Shown here one piece after another: positions 51,958-63,360 of a stretch of 64,000 bases of DNA. Source of the stretch: Rhabditoides inermis (lineage: Eukaryota; Nematoda; Chromadorea; Rhabditida; Rhabditidae); NCBI GenBank assembly GCA_963966185.1, contig CAWZYM010000401.1:310001-374000 (forward strand), read 5' to 3'. The position numbers were made by a program, and so were the translations under genes. Position 1 is the stretch's first letter, and every line of letters begins with the position of its first letter. Below the pieces are notes generated by a model that saw only the letters and a list, made by a program, of their open reading frames with translations, did not search any database and was not told the DNA's origin.

Positions 51958-54900
51958 CTACTGGTTCTTGTGTTGGTGGGCGTATGCGGCGACGCGCTGC
52001 TTGTGAATGCCGAGCATGATGAAAGGGACGAAGAGCAGCTTGAAGAACCAGAACGAGATCAGAGTGCCGAACGCCACCTGCAAGGTTTTTTTTATCTTTT
52101 TTTTAATCCGACGACGCCTATAGACTATTCGCTGGATAAGAGGTACCTCTCTCCTTTTTTCGTGGGTTTAAATGATAAATTCTCTGAATGATAGACGCAT
52201 ATTGGTAGTATCCCACTCTGTATGTGATACGACAAAAATTAAGAAGATAAGGAAACCTGGTCAAATACTCACATGCATATCGTGCTGGAAGCATCCCGTG
52301 ATGATCTCGAACCGACCGATAGCGTGGACGGCCTGAAATCAAGCGACTCTCTCTATCTCTCTCTCTCTCTCTCTTTCTCTCTCGCTCTCTCGTTCCCGCA
52401 CAATGGCTTTCTGGCAAAAAATGAATAATAATATACAAAAGATTAGCGTACCTGCTTGGCGAAGTTCTCGGTGGAGACGACGAATAGGTTGTTGGCCTCG
52501 GAGGTCTCATAGGACGCGACCTTGGTAGCGACGAGAAGAGGCACCAGACACTGCACGAACGATGATTATTCAACCATCCATTTCCATATAATTGATACAC
52601 GTAAACACATATGTGAACGACTACCCAGACGACTTCACTTCCAACGAGCTGAGAGATATGTTGCTGTTGATGAAAAAGAATGTGGCAAAGGGACCTGACC
52701 GCGTGTCAACGGAGATGCTACTACACGCTCCGCCGATGCTACTGGAGACGATCGCCGAGCTGTTCAACACGTGTGTCAAAGGAGGACGAGTCGCCTACGA
52801 GATGGCAGACAGTCTCATCACGCTGCTCTACAAGAAGGGCGACCCGATGGACGTGGGCAACTACAGGCCGATAGCTGTTTCGTCGTCCCTGCTGAAGTTG
52901 TTGATGCGAGTCATCCTACGACGCGCTCAACCGACGCTGGAAGCTGCACAACCGAAGGAGCAGGGAGGATTTCGACGAGGATTCTCCTGTGCCGACCACA
53001 TCCTCGTGGTTCGGGAAGTCATCTACCGCTGCTACCGATACAACTTGCGCTGCTACATGGTGTTCATCGACTTCAGCAAAGCATACGACAGTATCGGACA
53101 CAACGACGCCTGGTTGGCTTTGGAGGCTCAAGGAGTACACCCCGCATACGTCAGAGTTCTACAAGCGATCTACCGTACTGGAAGGACGCGAGTGAACGTT
53201 CGAGGAGAGCCGGTGGAAATAGAAGTGGAGAAAGGAGTTCGCCAAGGATGCCCTCTGTCGCCGCACGTGTTCAATGCAGTGCTCGCGGAGATTATGAAGA
53301 GAGTCGACTTCTCGTCTTTTGGAATCGACGTGAATGGAGAGAAACTGTGCTACTTGGCCTATGCGGATGACATCGTGTTATTCGCCAAGTCAATCGCAGC
53401 TGCGGAGATGATGTTACGCGCGGTGGCGGAGAAGAGCGAGCAGTTCGGGCTGAAGATCAACAGGAAGAAGACGTTCGTCATGACGAATGGGCCGAAGAAG
53501 AATAAGATCGAGCTGAATGGAGTTGCTGTCGACTACGTGGACAGATTTGTCTACCTGAGACGCGAGCTCAGCTTCCTGTACGACGACGCGGAAGAAGTGA
53601 AGCGGAGAGTGCAGAGAGGGTGGAGCGCGTTCTTCCGACACGGATACTTCTTGATGCTGAAAAGGGCTCCGATGAGACTGAAGAGGAGCGTTTTCCGACT
53701 GTCGGTGCTGCCCTCGCTGACGTATGGATGTGAGACCTGGAGCTTGAACGTGGACGATCTGAAGAAGCTACGAGGAGTGCAGAGGATAATGGAGAGAAAA
53801 ATGCTCGGACTACGGTTGTCGGATCAGGTTCCCTCGCGGGACATTCAACGACGGACGGGGCTGAGAGACGTGCTGTGCGAGATCAGGAGCAGAAAGTGGA
53901 AGTTCGCAAGGAAGACGATGATGTGCGACGATGACCGGTGGACAAGACGCGTGCTTGACTGGTGGCCGAAGAAGAAGGGGCTGCGCGGAGCTCCCTATAC
54001 CGAGTGGACGGACGAGTTCAAGGATACTGTAGCCGATGATGACCCGAGTGCCCCGAAGGACGATTGGAGACGAATTGCGATGAACGCAAACCCGACGAGA
54101 TGGATGAAGCTTACCTCCCGGCGCTATCAACTTGAGAGCTAAACACTTTATCATATGATGCGATACCGGACAAATGATTTGATTTGAATTTGATTTGATT
54201 TGAAACACATATGTCCAGTTTGCAAAGCACTGATAGTTGAAATCAGAAAGCACCGCCCGTTTCCCTGACAATTGTGCTGTCTAATGTAAACGTGAACGCA
54301 CAAGATGCAAAACGTATTGATAATATCATGTGATGATAGGTTTCCGTAGGCTGTAGGTTCGCAATAAAGTCATAGGTTTCCTTTAGGTGAGCACGTTTAG
54401 TACATGAAAGAGCTCCCATTCGTCATCACTTCTGCGTAAACACTTTACAAAAGTTCACTGCCTCACACACACACCCGATTAGCATCTTCCACGAGACTCG
54501 TGGCGTTACATATCAATGATGTTTTGTGTGGGCGACGAGATGAGAAATGTAATGTCACTCATACTTTTACGGGAGTTGCTCACGCGCACTCTTTAAATGA
54601 ACTGACTCGCTTCTCTCACTATATAGCTTGCGCCAGAGCGATAGTTTTCGATCTACCTCGCTTGCAGTTCGAAATACGGTGCCATAACCGTCTGCCTCTC
54701 TTGTTTTGCGCGATATTGCCGAGAGCTGACTCTCCGTTTTACTCTGATCTACCCCACCGCCCGCAACTTATTGCGAGCAGAGAACTATCGAATCTGTTCT
54801 CAGCGAGTGCGACTGCGACAGGGATTATGCATGCCTTGATTGTGGCGTAAACACACCGTTTACCTAATTACGATTACTTGTGCAATATTTGATGTCCTGA

Positions 54901-57470
54901 ATGTGATATGTAATGTGTGGTCTGTGTCCCTGTCCTGTCACCTTGAATAGCACCCGCTTCCCCGATTTGGTGTTTTTGTTGTTGTTGTTGTTGTTGTTCT
55001 TATTGACCATAACTGACTCACAAGGAATATAAGAGGTGCAATCAGATATATACAAGTAGTGAGCTTTCACAGAGCGTTTCTTGACTCTCACACCTATATC
55101 CATTATATGTCTCTCTCACTCTCTCACGGTCAGAGTTTTGTTTTGAGTCTTGAGCCATTAACTATATAGCACACCCGACTGCTGCTTCACATGTTACAAA
55201 TATTGTACCCAGTTTGAAACTCCTTCTCTCTTTTTCTCCCTCTCTCCCTCTCACCTGAATCTTGACGCCGCTTCCCCTGAACTCATCGGAGAGGGTGTCT
55301 GAGAAGAAGGCGATGGCTGCTTTGCTGGCGGGATAGGACGAGATGTAGGGCAGCGGCCGCCAACCCTGAAGCCATTACTTTTACTCCAATCCAACTCTAT
55401 TCTCCTTCTGTTTCTCTTTTGTTCCTCTTTCTTCGCCTTCAATTCTTCGTTCCAATTCTGCCCGTTCACCGCCACTATTCTCTTGCCAACCGGTTTTTTT
55501 GTCACGCAACTGTTGCAGTTGAGCTGGACAACCCCACATTTCTCCGGACTCGCTGCATGTCTATGCGAATCACCGTGGCGTTCTACGCTTCTTCGAAGAG
55601 GGGGTTGAAAATTGGATGTGCGTTCTGCACGTGCACATCCATTTCAATGGGATTCCCATAATTGCCCGATGCGAAATCGCACTCGAATGACGTCGCGGTG
55701 TCTATCCTCACGACATCTAATGCACATCTAAGACACCTGTTTGTCCATCCTCGCAATCAGCTTGTTAGCAATTCTGACTAATCACCATCCGAATTTCTGC
55801 TCGCTCCGCGCTCTCGTCTATTCTGACGCGTTTTCGACGCATGATTCTCTCGACGGATGACGCGCTCAGATATAACGATTTCGGATGAACTATTGATTAA
55901 TTGACGCGCACTCACCGTCATCGAGGAGACGTTGACGACGCAGCCGCGCTTACGCTCCAGCATACCCGGCAGACACTTTTCGATCATCTGGAACGTCGTT
56001 GTGTTGTCTCTTTCTCTCTCTCTCTCTCCCTCTCTCGCTCTCCCTCTCTCTCCCTCTCGCTCTCTCTCCCTCTATCTCTCTCTCTCCCTCTCTCTCCCTC
56101 TCTCTCCCTCTATCTCTCGCTCTCCCTCTCCCTCTCGCTCTCCCTCTCCCTCTCGCTCTCTCCCCCCTCTCTCTCCCTCTCGCTCTCGCTTACCTTGATG
56201 TTGGAGATGAGGTTGACGCGGAGGATCTTGCTGGGCAGGCCCTTCTCGAGCTCGAGCATATTTCCCACCTGAGACGGCGCGATGCCCGCACAGTTCACTG
56301 CAACGTTTTGCTTTTTGGCTCTTCTCTCTACCAACACTCGTACTTTTTAATCGCTTCGCAACGTGAGCGGTGAGCATGATTCCAGCTAGCTAATTGCCTT
56401 ATAATAATAATAATAAGTTTATGACCGTGTACATTTGGAGAAACAGTTCAATACCATCATCTTCCCTTGCCCCCGAGTAGTCGGTCCCCCCAGTTTATTT
56501 TCCCGTCGCACCCGCCAAGCCCGGTCTACGTGGACAATTGCTGGATCAACGGTACCCGCTACATGTTCGTTGCTGGCTTTGGAATTTGAGGAATCCTCGG
56601 AGAACGGAGTTGAACCCGCCGAGTACACTTTCTACAATGGCTGTCGCGACGTCAACCCAAGCGTGAGACCAAGCACACCAACACCAACTCTTCACGTCGG
56701 ATCCCGACAAGAAGGAACCACCGACAGATACTTCACGCAGACTAAACCCTTTGTGTTTCATCTCCGTTGTTGTATTCTTGATATCGGCAGTAAATCAATT
56801 CAATTCAATTCAATACAGCAAAATGAGCAATGGCATACGGTATGAGAAAAAAGTATAAAAATGATACAGAAAGCATCGATTGTTGACTACGAATCTTCGA
56901 AACTGGCAACAAATGGGGATTACTTTCTAGGAAGGATTTTACAGTTTTTTTATGTTTCGCAGACATTACTATGGAACGGTTCCAAAGCCTATAAATCCTG
57001 TAGAAAAATGCACTGCTCTTAAAGTGACAATTTTATTGATCCGCAATCGGAAAAATTTTGAATTTTGAATTGGCGCGCTTTACGAATTCTGGCTATAACT
57101 ATTGAACTCAAGATGCGTATCACATAGGGATATGTTTATCGGCTTCTACGACTTCAGTTTATGCTAGAAACTGACTGTCTGTTCCGTGCATCTTTCTTCG
57201 TTTATCCCTCTCATCATAGCGAGTAATGATGATTGAAGTTTGTCAAAATGTGGAACGCTTACGCAAGTATCATATCAGTGAGCAGTATCTCCCGCACATT
57301 TGTGCATTTGAGCACGTGAAGTTTCTGTATATGTCAATCATTGTAAGAGCCTACCGAGAATGCCAATGTCGAGTGTGTCGAGCTCTGCGGGGAGCTTGTC
57401 CAGGTCGTCGAACTCGAAGTCAAACACCGCGTAGCGCACCTCGGCGTTGAACTTCTCCGCTGAAACGAGC

Positions 57471-57530
<60 letters not shown>

Positions 57531-57803
57531 ATCTCTCTATCTATCTCTCTTTCCATATCGCTCGCTTAGTCATTCGAGGAAGGCGACGTATGATTGCGGT
57601 AATTCGCGAGAGCTGGCTTGCGTTCCTATTTTGCCTCTATGATTATCATACCGCGACGTGAATAGAATCAGCTAGTGATCGTTTGTTTCGCCGGTAATGT
57701 CAGCACACGTATACAACGCAATACGCTACGCTTTCATATTCATAGGAAAAGCTCAGTCGCGTGGTTCCGATGTTGATCTCCGGATAGAAAAAAAGCGCGT
57801 CTC

Positions 57804-57851
<48 letters not shown>

Positions 57852-58402
57852 CTATTCTCTATCTATATTCACGTCAAACACCCATCCACACTCACCGAAC
57901 TCTGCCTGCACGGCGATCAGCTTCTTCTCGTTTCTTCCAACGAGGAAGAACTTCCTGATGCCTCTCGTTCTCGCCAGCTCCTCGCAGTACGCCTTGCCGA
58001 TGCCGTCCGTGCCTCCCGTCACCACTGAAACGTATCTTTTGTTTCGAAAAAAAAACGTATCTTCTGAAACGTATCTTTTGTTTCGAAACGTTTAGCACCA
58101 ACGCACGTCGTAATATGCAATATGGTATCGACGAATTTTCGTCATATCACTCCGGATTTTTCACACCTCTCCCACTACTATTGTTATTGCGAATTCTAGT
58201 TATCACGACATACATGAGGGGTTTGTGGTTTGTAATGAGTTATGTATGAGAGTGAAAGACTCCCACTCTCTCTCTATCTCTCCCTTTCTTCTTTTCCACA
58301 ATTGTCATGTCCTACCAAGCTACGTTGCCCTCATCCAACTATTGTTCTGTTTTATTTTCGGGTGCGAACGATATGCTATGGCTCGCCGCACAATCTTTCT
58401 AT

Positions 58403-58445
<43 letters not shown>

Positions 58446-58448
58446 CCA

Positions 58449-58491
<43 letters not shown>

Positions 58492-59099
58492 ACTCTTTTC
58501 CTCTGGTTCCCTCCCTCCCTCCCTATCCCTCCTTCTTCCCTTCTTGCCTTCCGCAGCAGCAACTCGATTGTTCTTATCAGTGTTCGCGCCGACTCGTAAT
58601 TCTAATTGTCTAATGCGTGTTTGTTGTGTGCGCTGTGTGTTTGCGTTTCTTTCCATATATGCGCGCATTAGGGCCAAGCTAAAGTTCCCGCCAATTCTCC
58701 AGTTCGAATGGCCGGCCCCGCACCATTCGTACGCAATGGCGATTTTGCACCGTTCGCGCGCAAGCAGCGTAATTTGGAATACACGAAAACAATCCTTGAT
58801 TGATGCCCTGGTCATCAAACATGATACAGATCTCGTAAATTGTTTGCCACAACGTATACAACGTGCTCGCGCACAAATCGTGCTCCTGTAGAATTAGAGA
58901 GGACTTTAGTGAGTTTTGTATTATACAAATTAGACTAATATGCAAAATCACCTGTCCACGCGTCCTTGAGGTTGTCGATGTTGTACTCGGGCACGATAAA
59001 GTGCACGAAGATGGACTTGACGACGATGAAGAGGAATTTGAGCACGCGAACCGTGACATAGCCGGTCACCGCGAACCAGAACCACGCACTCAGGTCCAT
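51958..59099 (-). CDS. Short-chain dehydrogenase/reductase, HSD17B12/LET-767 type
   Basis: Membrane-bound NADP-type reductase family that acts on 3-ketoacyl-CoA or steroid substrates in the ER. Nine phase-compatible exons give 315 residues (human HSD17B12: 312): 58952-59099, 57896-58024, 57355-57459, 56194-56297, 55916-55987, 55255-55365, 52452-52550, 52273-52332, 51958-52077. Residues 5-36 are a membrane anchor. Cofactor motif TGGTDGIG at 52-59, NCAG (129-132) in place of NNAG, catalytic Ser184 in VVNVSSM, and Tyr197/Lys201 in SSYPASK are all present, so an active enzyme is expected. A second hydrophobic stretch near the C terminus ([19 protein letters not shown]) precedes [15 protein letters not shown]. 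The usual C-terminal KKxx ER signal is absent. A TTGCAG acceptor lies two bases before the ATG. Intron 6 carries a LINE, intron 3 nested repeats. Orthology beyond the family is unsure. Confidence 0.93.
52340..52400. repeat. (CT)n microsatellite in an SDR intron
   Basis: CT-rich tract in the intron between exons 7 and 8 of the dehydrogenase. A similar CT/CCCT tract of about 180 bases (56010-56190) makes up almost all of intron 4, and another lies at 57472-57555. Confidence 0.85.
52615..54202 (+). mobile_element. 5'-truncated LINE encoding a reverse transcriptase
   Basis: An uninterrupted frame (to the stop at 54140-54142) encodes about 510 residues of non-LTR reverse transcriptase: [74 protein letters not shown], the catalytic YADD in [21 protein letters not shown], then a thumb and C-terminal region with YGCETWSL and RRTGLRDV. 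There is no apurinic endonuclease domain, so the copy is truncated at the 5' end. Flanks carry the 12-bp duplication AAACACATATGT (52603-52614 and 54203-54214), and the 3' end is a (TTTGA)n-like tail, typical of the RTE/CR1 side of the LINEs. It is antisense in intron 6 of the dehydrogenase gene. The intact frame suggests a recent insertion. Confidence 0.93.
56403..56905. repeat. Interspersed repeat split by a second element
   Basis: Left part 56403-56453 and right part from 56809 match the uninterrupted copy at 44821-44985. Between them lies a foreign insert (56454-56808). Found in intron 3 of the dehydrogenase gene. Confidence 0.85.
56454..56808 (+). mobile_element. Short interspersed element nested in another repeat
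   Basis: About 355 bases flanked by TTCAATA (56447-56453 and 56809-56815), a 7-base target duplication. The 3' end is a (CAATT)n tail, like a retroposon. Its 3' half (CGACAAGAAGGAACCACCGA ... CATCTCCGTTGTTGTATTCT) is also found at 32380-32490. It has short open frames but no recognisable protein. It may be a SINE or a LINE 3' fragment. Confidence 0.75.
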
Positions 59100-59912
59100 G
59101 ACTGCAATAGGGGAATGCTGTTAGTAGACATGTGGACAATGTAGAAGTTATGAACTCTGAATGCACGGAATGAACGCGCAGAATCCGCGAGTAGACAAGT
59201 TGAATATTGCATAGGTGACCGAAGAAATCTCGTGATTCGTTTTTAGACAAAAATGCAAAGAGAATTTCGGTGCGGTGGATTGAAGACGGAACGCTTTGAA
59301 ATTTGGAATGGCGATGATTGCGGTGGTCTAGGTGTAAGAATCGTCTAAAGAGCGCGGCAGTGACCGTATATCGGGATGAGACGGTTCACAAATGCGGGAG
59401 AGATGAATGACGACTAGAATCTAGGGCCGCAACACTGTAGGCGGAGGCGAATGCTTACGCGAAAGAGTGAAAGACGTGAGAGATCGAGGATGACATCGTT
59501 ATGTGATTGACTGCAAGTGCTGGGGCGAAAAAGGGCGCGTTGCAAAGAGTAGTGGTGATTACTGTATGGTGGTCCAGGAGAGCCGCCGGGAAAAGACCTT
59601 GAAACAGTGCGTGTGGAAAGAACATCGATCGCATCCCGTCTGTTCGAGACTGGGTCGGGCGAATGAAGTTGACTCGGCGTTGCAAGTAGTTCACTAAGCA
59701 ATCAGGCGGCCGAAGAAACAACAATGCAACGCAGGCGCTAGGGTAGTGGAATAAATAGTAAGTGGAGTAAAATGGGTAGATGTGAGGCGATGATTGCAAA
59801 CTGGAAAACATAGGGCGACAGGAGGGGGGAGGGTAGGGGGTCATGGCCGCGGCGAGTGACTGTGTGCTATCCAACCGCGATCGATTCATCAAGGACACCT
59901 CCTCTCTCTCTC

Positions 59913-59965
<53 letters not shown>

Positions 59966-60206
59966 ACCTGTATTACCGATAGTACCCGCATCACAGTTCC
60001 CACGATCGGTTTTCCTAAAAGAATTGAGAAGAGTGAAACAATGTTCGTCACGCATCAGTTTCTTTGGGAAACGACAGACTATAGGGGAGGCATAATCAAT
60101 GTGTTTGTGTTTTGCCCCTTTTTTTGACAGTTTCGAGTTTGCTTCACGGAGGGCTGCACAGACAGGCTTACTATATAAGCGCCTATTCCAGCAGACGCGA
60201 AAGAGT
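59100..60206. other. Divergent promoter region between the dehydrogenase and the peptide gene
   Basis: About 1.1 kb upstream of both genes. A CT tract lies at 59903-59963. A TATA box (60172-60179) belongs to the peptide gene. No further gene supported. Confidence 0.55.
60172..60179 (+). promoter_or_regulatory. TATA box of the secreted-peptide gene
   Basis: TATATAAG ends only 28 bases before the first ATG (60207). With usual spacing the transcript would start at about 60200-60205, leaving almost no leader before that ATG and about 12 bases before the second (60216). The leader is therefore very short, and the second ATG may be the real start. Confidence 0.6.
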
Positions 60207-60270
60207 ATGCAGACAATGTACTGCCTCGTCTTCCTTCTAGCACTCCTTCTCATCCACACCGCAGCCCGTG

Positions 60271-60335
<65 letters not shown>

Positions 60336-60991
60336 TTGCATTTCCAAATGCCGTGTATCTTACAGAACCAGTCGACATAAGCGCCAACAAACGCAGTTTT
60401 TCAAAGGTGAGAGTGCAAGATGTGAGATAGTGAAAGGGGCGGCAGCGAGTCCGATAGCATCTAGGGGGCACGACGAAAACACCACCATCTGATGCAATTC
60501 TAACATGTGTACTCCACGTTGGATGATGTTAGCATGAAAGTGGGGTTAGCCGAAAATTGGAACGAGTTGTTATAACGCAGAGATCGAAGTTCAGTCGCTC
60601 AAAAAGAACTACATCTATTTCGAACTACATCTGTTTTTTATATACAAACACGCATCACCCAGTGATCTGCCCTATGGAACCGTGCGAATCTAACTAACAT
60701 AAATTGGAAGACTTCACATTGTTGCTAACATGTCCTTTGAATATCGCTTCTTGAAAATTCTGGCGCGAGCCCTATTTTAAGCCAAAAGAGAGGTAATTGC
60801 AGTTCAGTGCTCAAAGGGTAAAAAATGACATAAAAGTGTCTTTGTGTATTTAATCAGTAACAGTTTCATTGTAGGTGATCATCCGGCCGCACGACTTCCT
60901 CGCGTACAAGCGGGCTTCGCCCTTCACCGAAGAGGAGATGGAGACGCGGCTGCGGCGGCTGCTCAGTCGCGCGGCATTCAAGTACCTCTGA
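60207..60991 (+). CDS. Small secreted peptide precursor, neuropeptide-like
   Basis: Three phase-compatible exons (60207-60267, 60366-60406, 60875-60991) give 72 residues. Residues 1-20 are a clear signal peptide (MQTMYCLVFLLALLLIHTAA). The remainder contains basic processing sites: NKR (about 28), YKR (about 46) and RLRR (about 61). They would release SFSKVIIRPHDFLAY, ASPFTEEEMET and a C-terminal LLSRAAFKYL. There are no cysteines after the signal peptide, no Gly amidation signal before the basic pairs, and no repeated motif, so it is not an FMRFamide-like precursor. I do not recognise the family. One conserved 15-residue peptide is the simplest reading; a small antimicrobial or cuticle peptide is an alternative. 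It has its own strong TATA box. Exon structure and codon use support a real gene. Confidence 0.75.
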
Positions 60992-61198
60992 TCATCCACA
61001 ACATCATCCGCGGCCATTTGTTACGTTTCTCGCACACTTCTAGTCACACCTGTACTTTCTCGAGATAAATGTTGTTACGTTTGATAGGGTGTTACATTTG
61101 CGAATATATTCTTGAAAAATATGTGTTTATTATAATGAAAAATATTATTATTATTGTAATTATTCTTTTTATTTTTATTATTTTTATTATTTTTTATA

Positions 61199-61587
61199 GG
61201 CGATTGGGAGACTTCGGCCATAAATTAAATTGTACGCGAATGTATTAAAAGATTATTTATCAAGGTTCGGACCTTGGCCGACCATTACAAAAACACGATG
61301 TAGATATGATTGTTTATCAGCCAATAAAACTCAAAATATGTGTGAAAAAACTCAACAACATGAGTCAATATGTGATAAAGTAGTAATATTACATTCTTAG
61401 AACATATTTTATTCATATAACATTCATATATATAACATCCTTTTTCGCCCCGATTACAGTTCTTATGATTACAGTTTTTACAAAATACGGATTCATTTAT
61501 GGCCGAGGTTTCCCTGATTATTTTCCCGCGCATTCCTTATTTCAAAGAGTGGTGAAGTTTACCAGGGGCCGAAGTATCCCAACCGCC
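61199..61587. mobile_element. 389-bp inverted-repeat element with TA target duplication
   Basis: The left terminus GGCGATTGGGAGACTTCGGCC and the reverse complement of the right terminus, GGCGGTTGGGATACTTCGGCC, differ at two of 21 positions. TA lies directly outside both ends (61197-61198 and 61588-61589), the hallmark of Tc1/mariner-type insertion. The inside has a second inverted pair (GGCCATAAAT at 61216 and ATTTATGGCC at 61495) and a small hairpin CAAGGTTCGGACCTTG (61261-61276), but no transposase, so it is a non-autonomous element. Confidence 0.85.
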
Positions 61588-61786
61588 TATTAATATTATA
61601 AATATAGAAACTACTACGATAGTTCTAATGTCTATCTTCTTCTATTTAAATAAAGGTCCCGACTGGATAGCGTAATGTTTTGAAGTACGGTATTTTTTTT
61701 CGTTGTTGACGTCATTTTCGTTGATTTTGTTTTGTTTTGTTTTCGTCGTGTTTATGTTTTGTGTTTAATTGGTTCAGAGATTATCC

Positions 61787-61957
61787 ATATGTTGTTTTCA
61801 TAGCATATTTCTTACTTGTCTGGATATTACACGTTTTAAACCACATCATTGTGTCAACCCATTTTCTCTCGCTGTTTGTATAGCACGTTTCTTAATTATT
61901 TGGATAACACACGTTTTAAAGCCACACCATTGTATCACACCCTTTTCTCATTGCCTC
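61787..61957. repeat. Diverged 85-bp tandem duplication
   Basis: Two adjacent units share TTTCATAGCATATTTCTTA-type starts, ACACGTTTTAAA in the middle and CACCCTTTTCTC-type ends. Identity is roughly 75-80% by eye. It produces a repeated peptide in one frame (KPHHC) that is not thought to be coding. Confidence 0.65.
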
Positions 61958-62718
61958 ATCTAATCTAATTCCATTTTAACACGATCATTTCGTCAGTTTG
62001 TTGTACGTGTGCGGTGTGTGGTCAATTCACAGCAATTGGTATGTTTTGCCACGTTCGCGCTGCTAATTTATCGACTTCTTCACTTACTAGTATATCATTC
62101 ACCACATTCACGTTCTTTTGAACGCTATTTCTTGCCGCTAGGTTTGTTTAGGTCCCAGCGCGTGCCTTGGCCTACGGTAGACCATGGTTACACGCGGGCG
62201 GGGGCGGCGGGCGGCCCGCCGATTGATCGGGAAGCGTTTTCGCGCCCTCGCGTGAGCCTTCTCTCTCGTTCTACCTTGATCGATAGGTGTTCTGAGCTGC
62301 CCCGACCTGCTGATTGCCTACCCTGCCCGCTCCTCACTAGCGCTCACTACCAACGCCTCTTCGCCAGCACCGCTTTCAAATTTTAGGCTAGCCTCTGACC
62401 AATGGATTTCGTGTGTATGTGTTGCTTGCCTTTCCGGGATGCGCAATCTTTTCGAAACGTCGCATGGCAGTGACGCACGCGCTGCTTTATCACGGTGCCG
62501 CGTTGCTCATGTTGTGCACGGATTGCCGAATGATTAGTGCCGCGTGACCGTCTTTTTGCACTTTCTTTTCTATTCGTCCCTGTCAGTCCCGTTCTGGGCT
62601 CACCGCCAATCCGGTGGCTATTCGATTTCGCCAGTTTTCGTCATTTTACCCGCGTGGTTGTTCAATGTCTCCGATCGTGTTCGTGTTCATTCGTTTACTT
62701 ACAGGCGCGTCTATTTGC

Positions 62719-63310
62719 ATGGAAATATCATGCAATAACTTCGAAAACAACTATGCCGCAGTTGAAACAGCCATAAAGACCGCCACATTTATTGGTGGGC
62801 GCCCTTTTTCTGTTGATTCTTTCTGTGACCATAAAAACGATGAACACGTTATCACGTAAATGTCGACGGGCGGACAAGTTCGCTTTGGGTGGTCGCATGT
62901 AGTAAAGCCATACCAACACATTCATGTTCTCGTCGTTTCAGCCGTTGACATCGAGTTCTTGGGTCTCGATACGGACGATATTCCCTCGCGCTGCTCGCTA
63001 TTCGATTCACCCTCGGAGAGGTACGGTTACTCCCGACTCTACTCCTGCACTTTCACACACACACACAATCGTTGTTTGCGCTACCCTTACTCGATCTCGC
63101 ACGCATTTTTTTTGTTTGTTCAGCATAGATATGATGGGCGTCGCGCTGGCCATTCGCTCAGCTCAACCCATGTTGGCGTGCACACAATCAGCTGATTGCG
63201 TATCGTCCCTGGAGCGGCTGCGATATCACAGCTGGTCAGCAATCTTTCGCGTCTCGCCTGCTCTCTGCGATCCGCCCGCTGCTGCTGCTGCCGCTCTCAA
63301 AACACATGCC

Positions 63311-63360
<50 letters not shown>

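Larger units (their letters stand above)
60992..62718. other. Intergenic region before the PARN-like gene
   Basis: About 1.7 kb, AT-rich in its first half. It contains a TA-flanked inverted-repeat element (61199-61587), a diverged 85-base tandem duplication (61787-61957) and then GC-richer sequence with no recognisable coding features. Confidence 0.55.

Noticed and set aside
56520..56660. Pol III B-box-like GGGTTCAACTCC on the minus strand of the nested insert
   Set aside because: The CAATT tail is at the opposite end from the one expected for transcription from that box, and no A box was found at the right distance.
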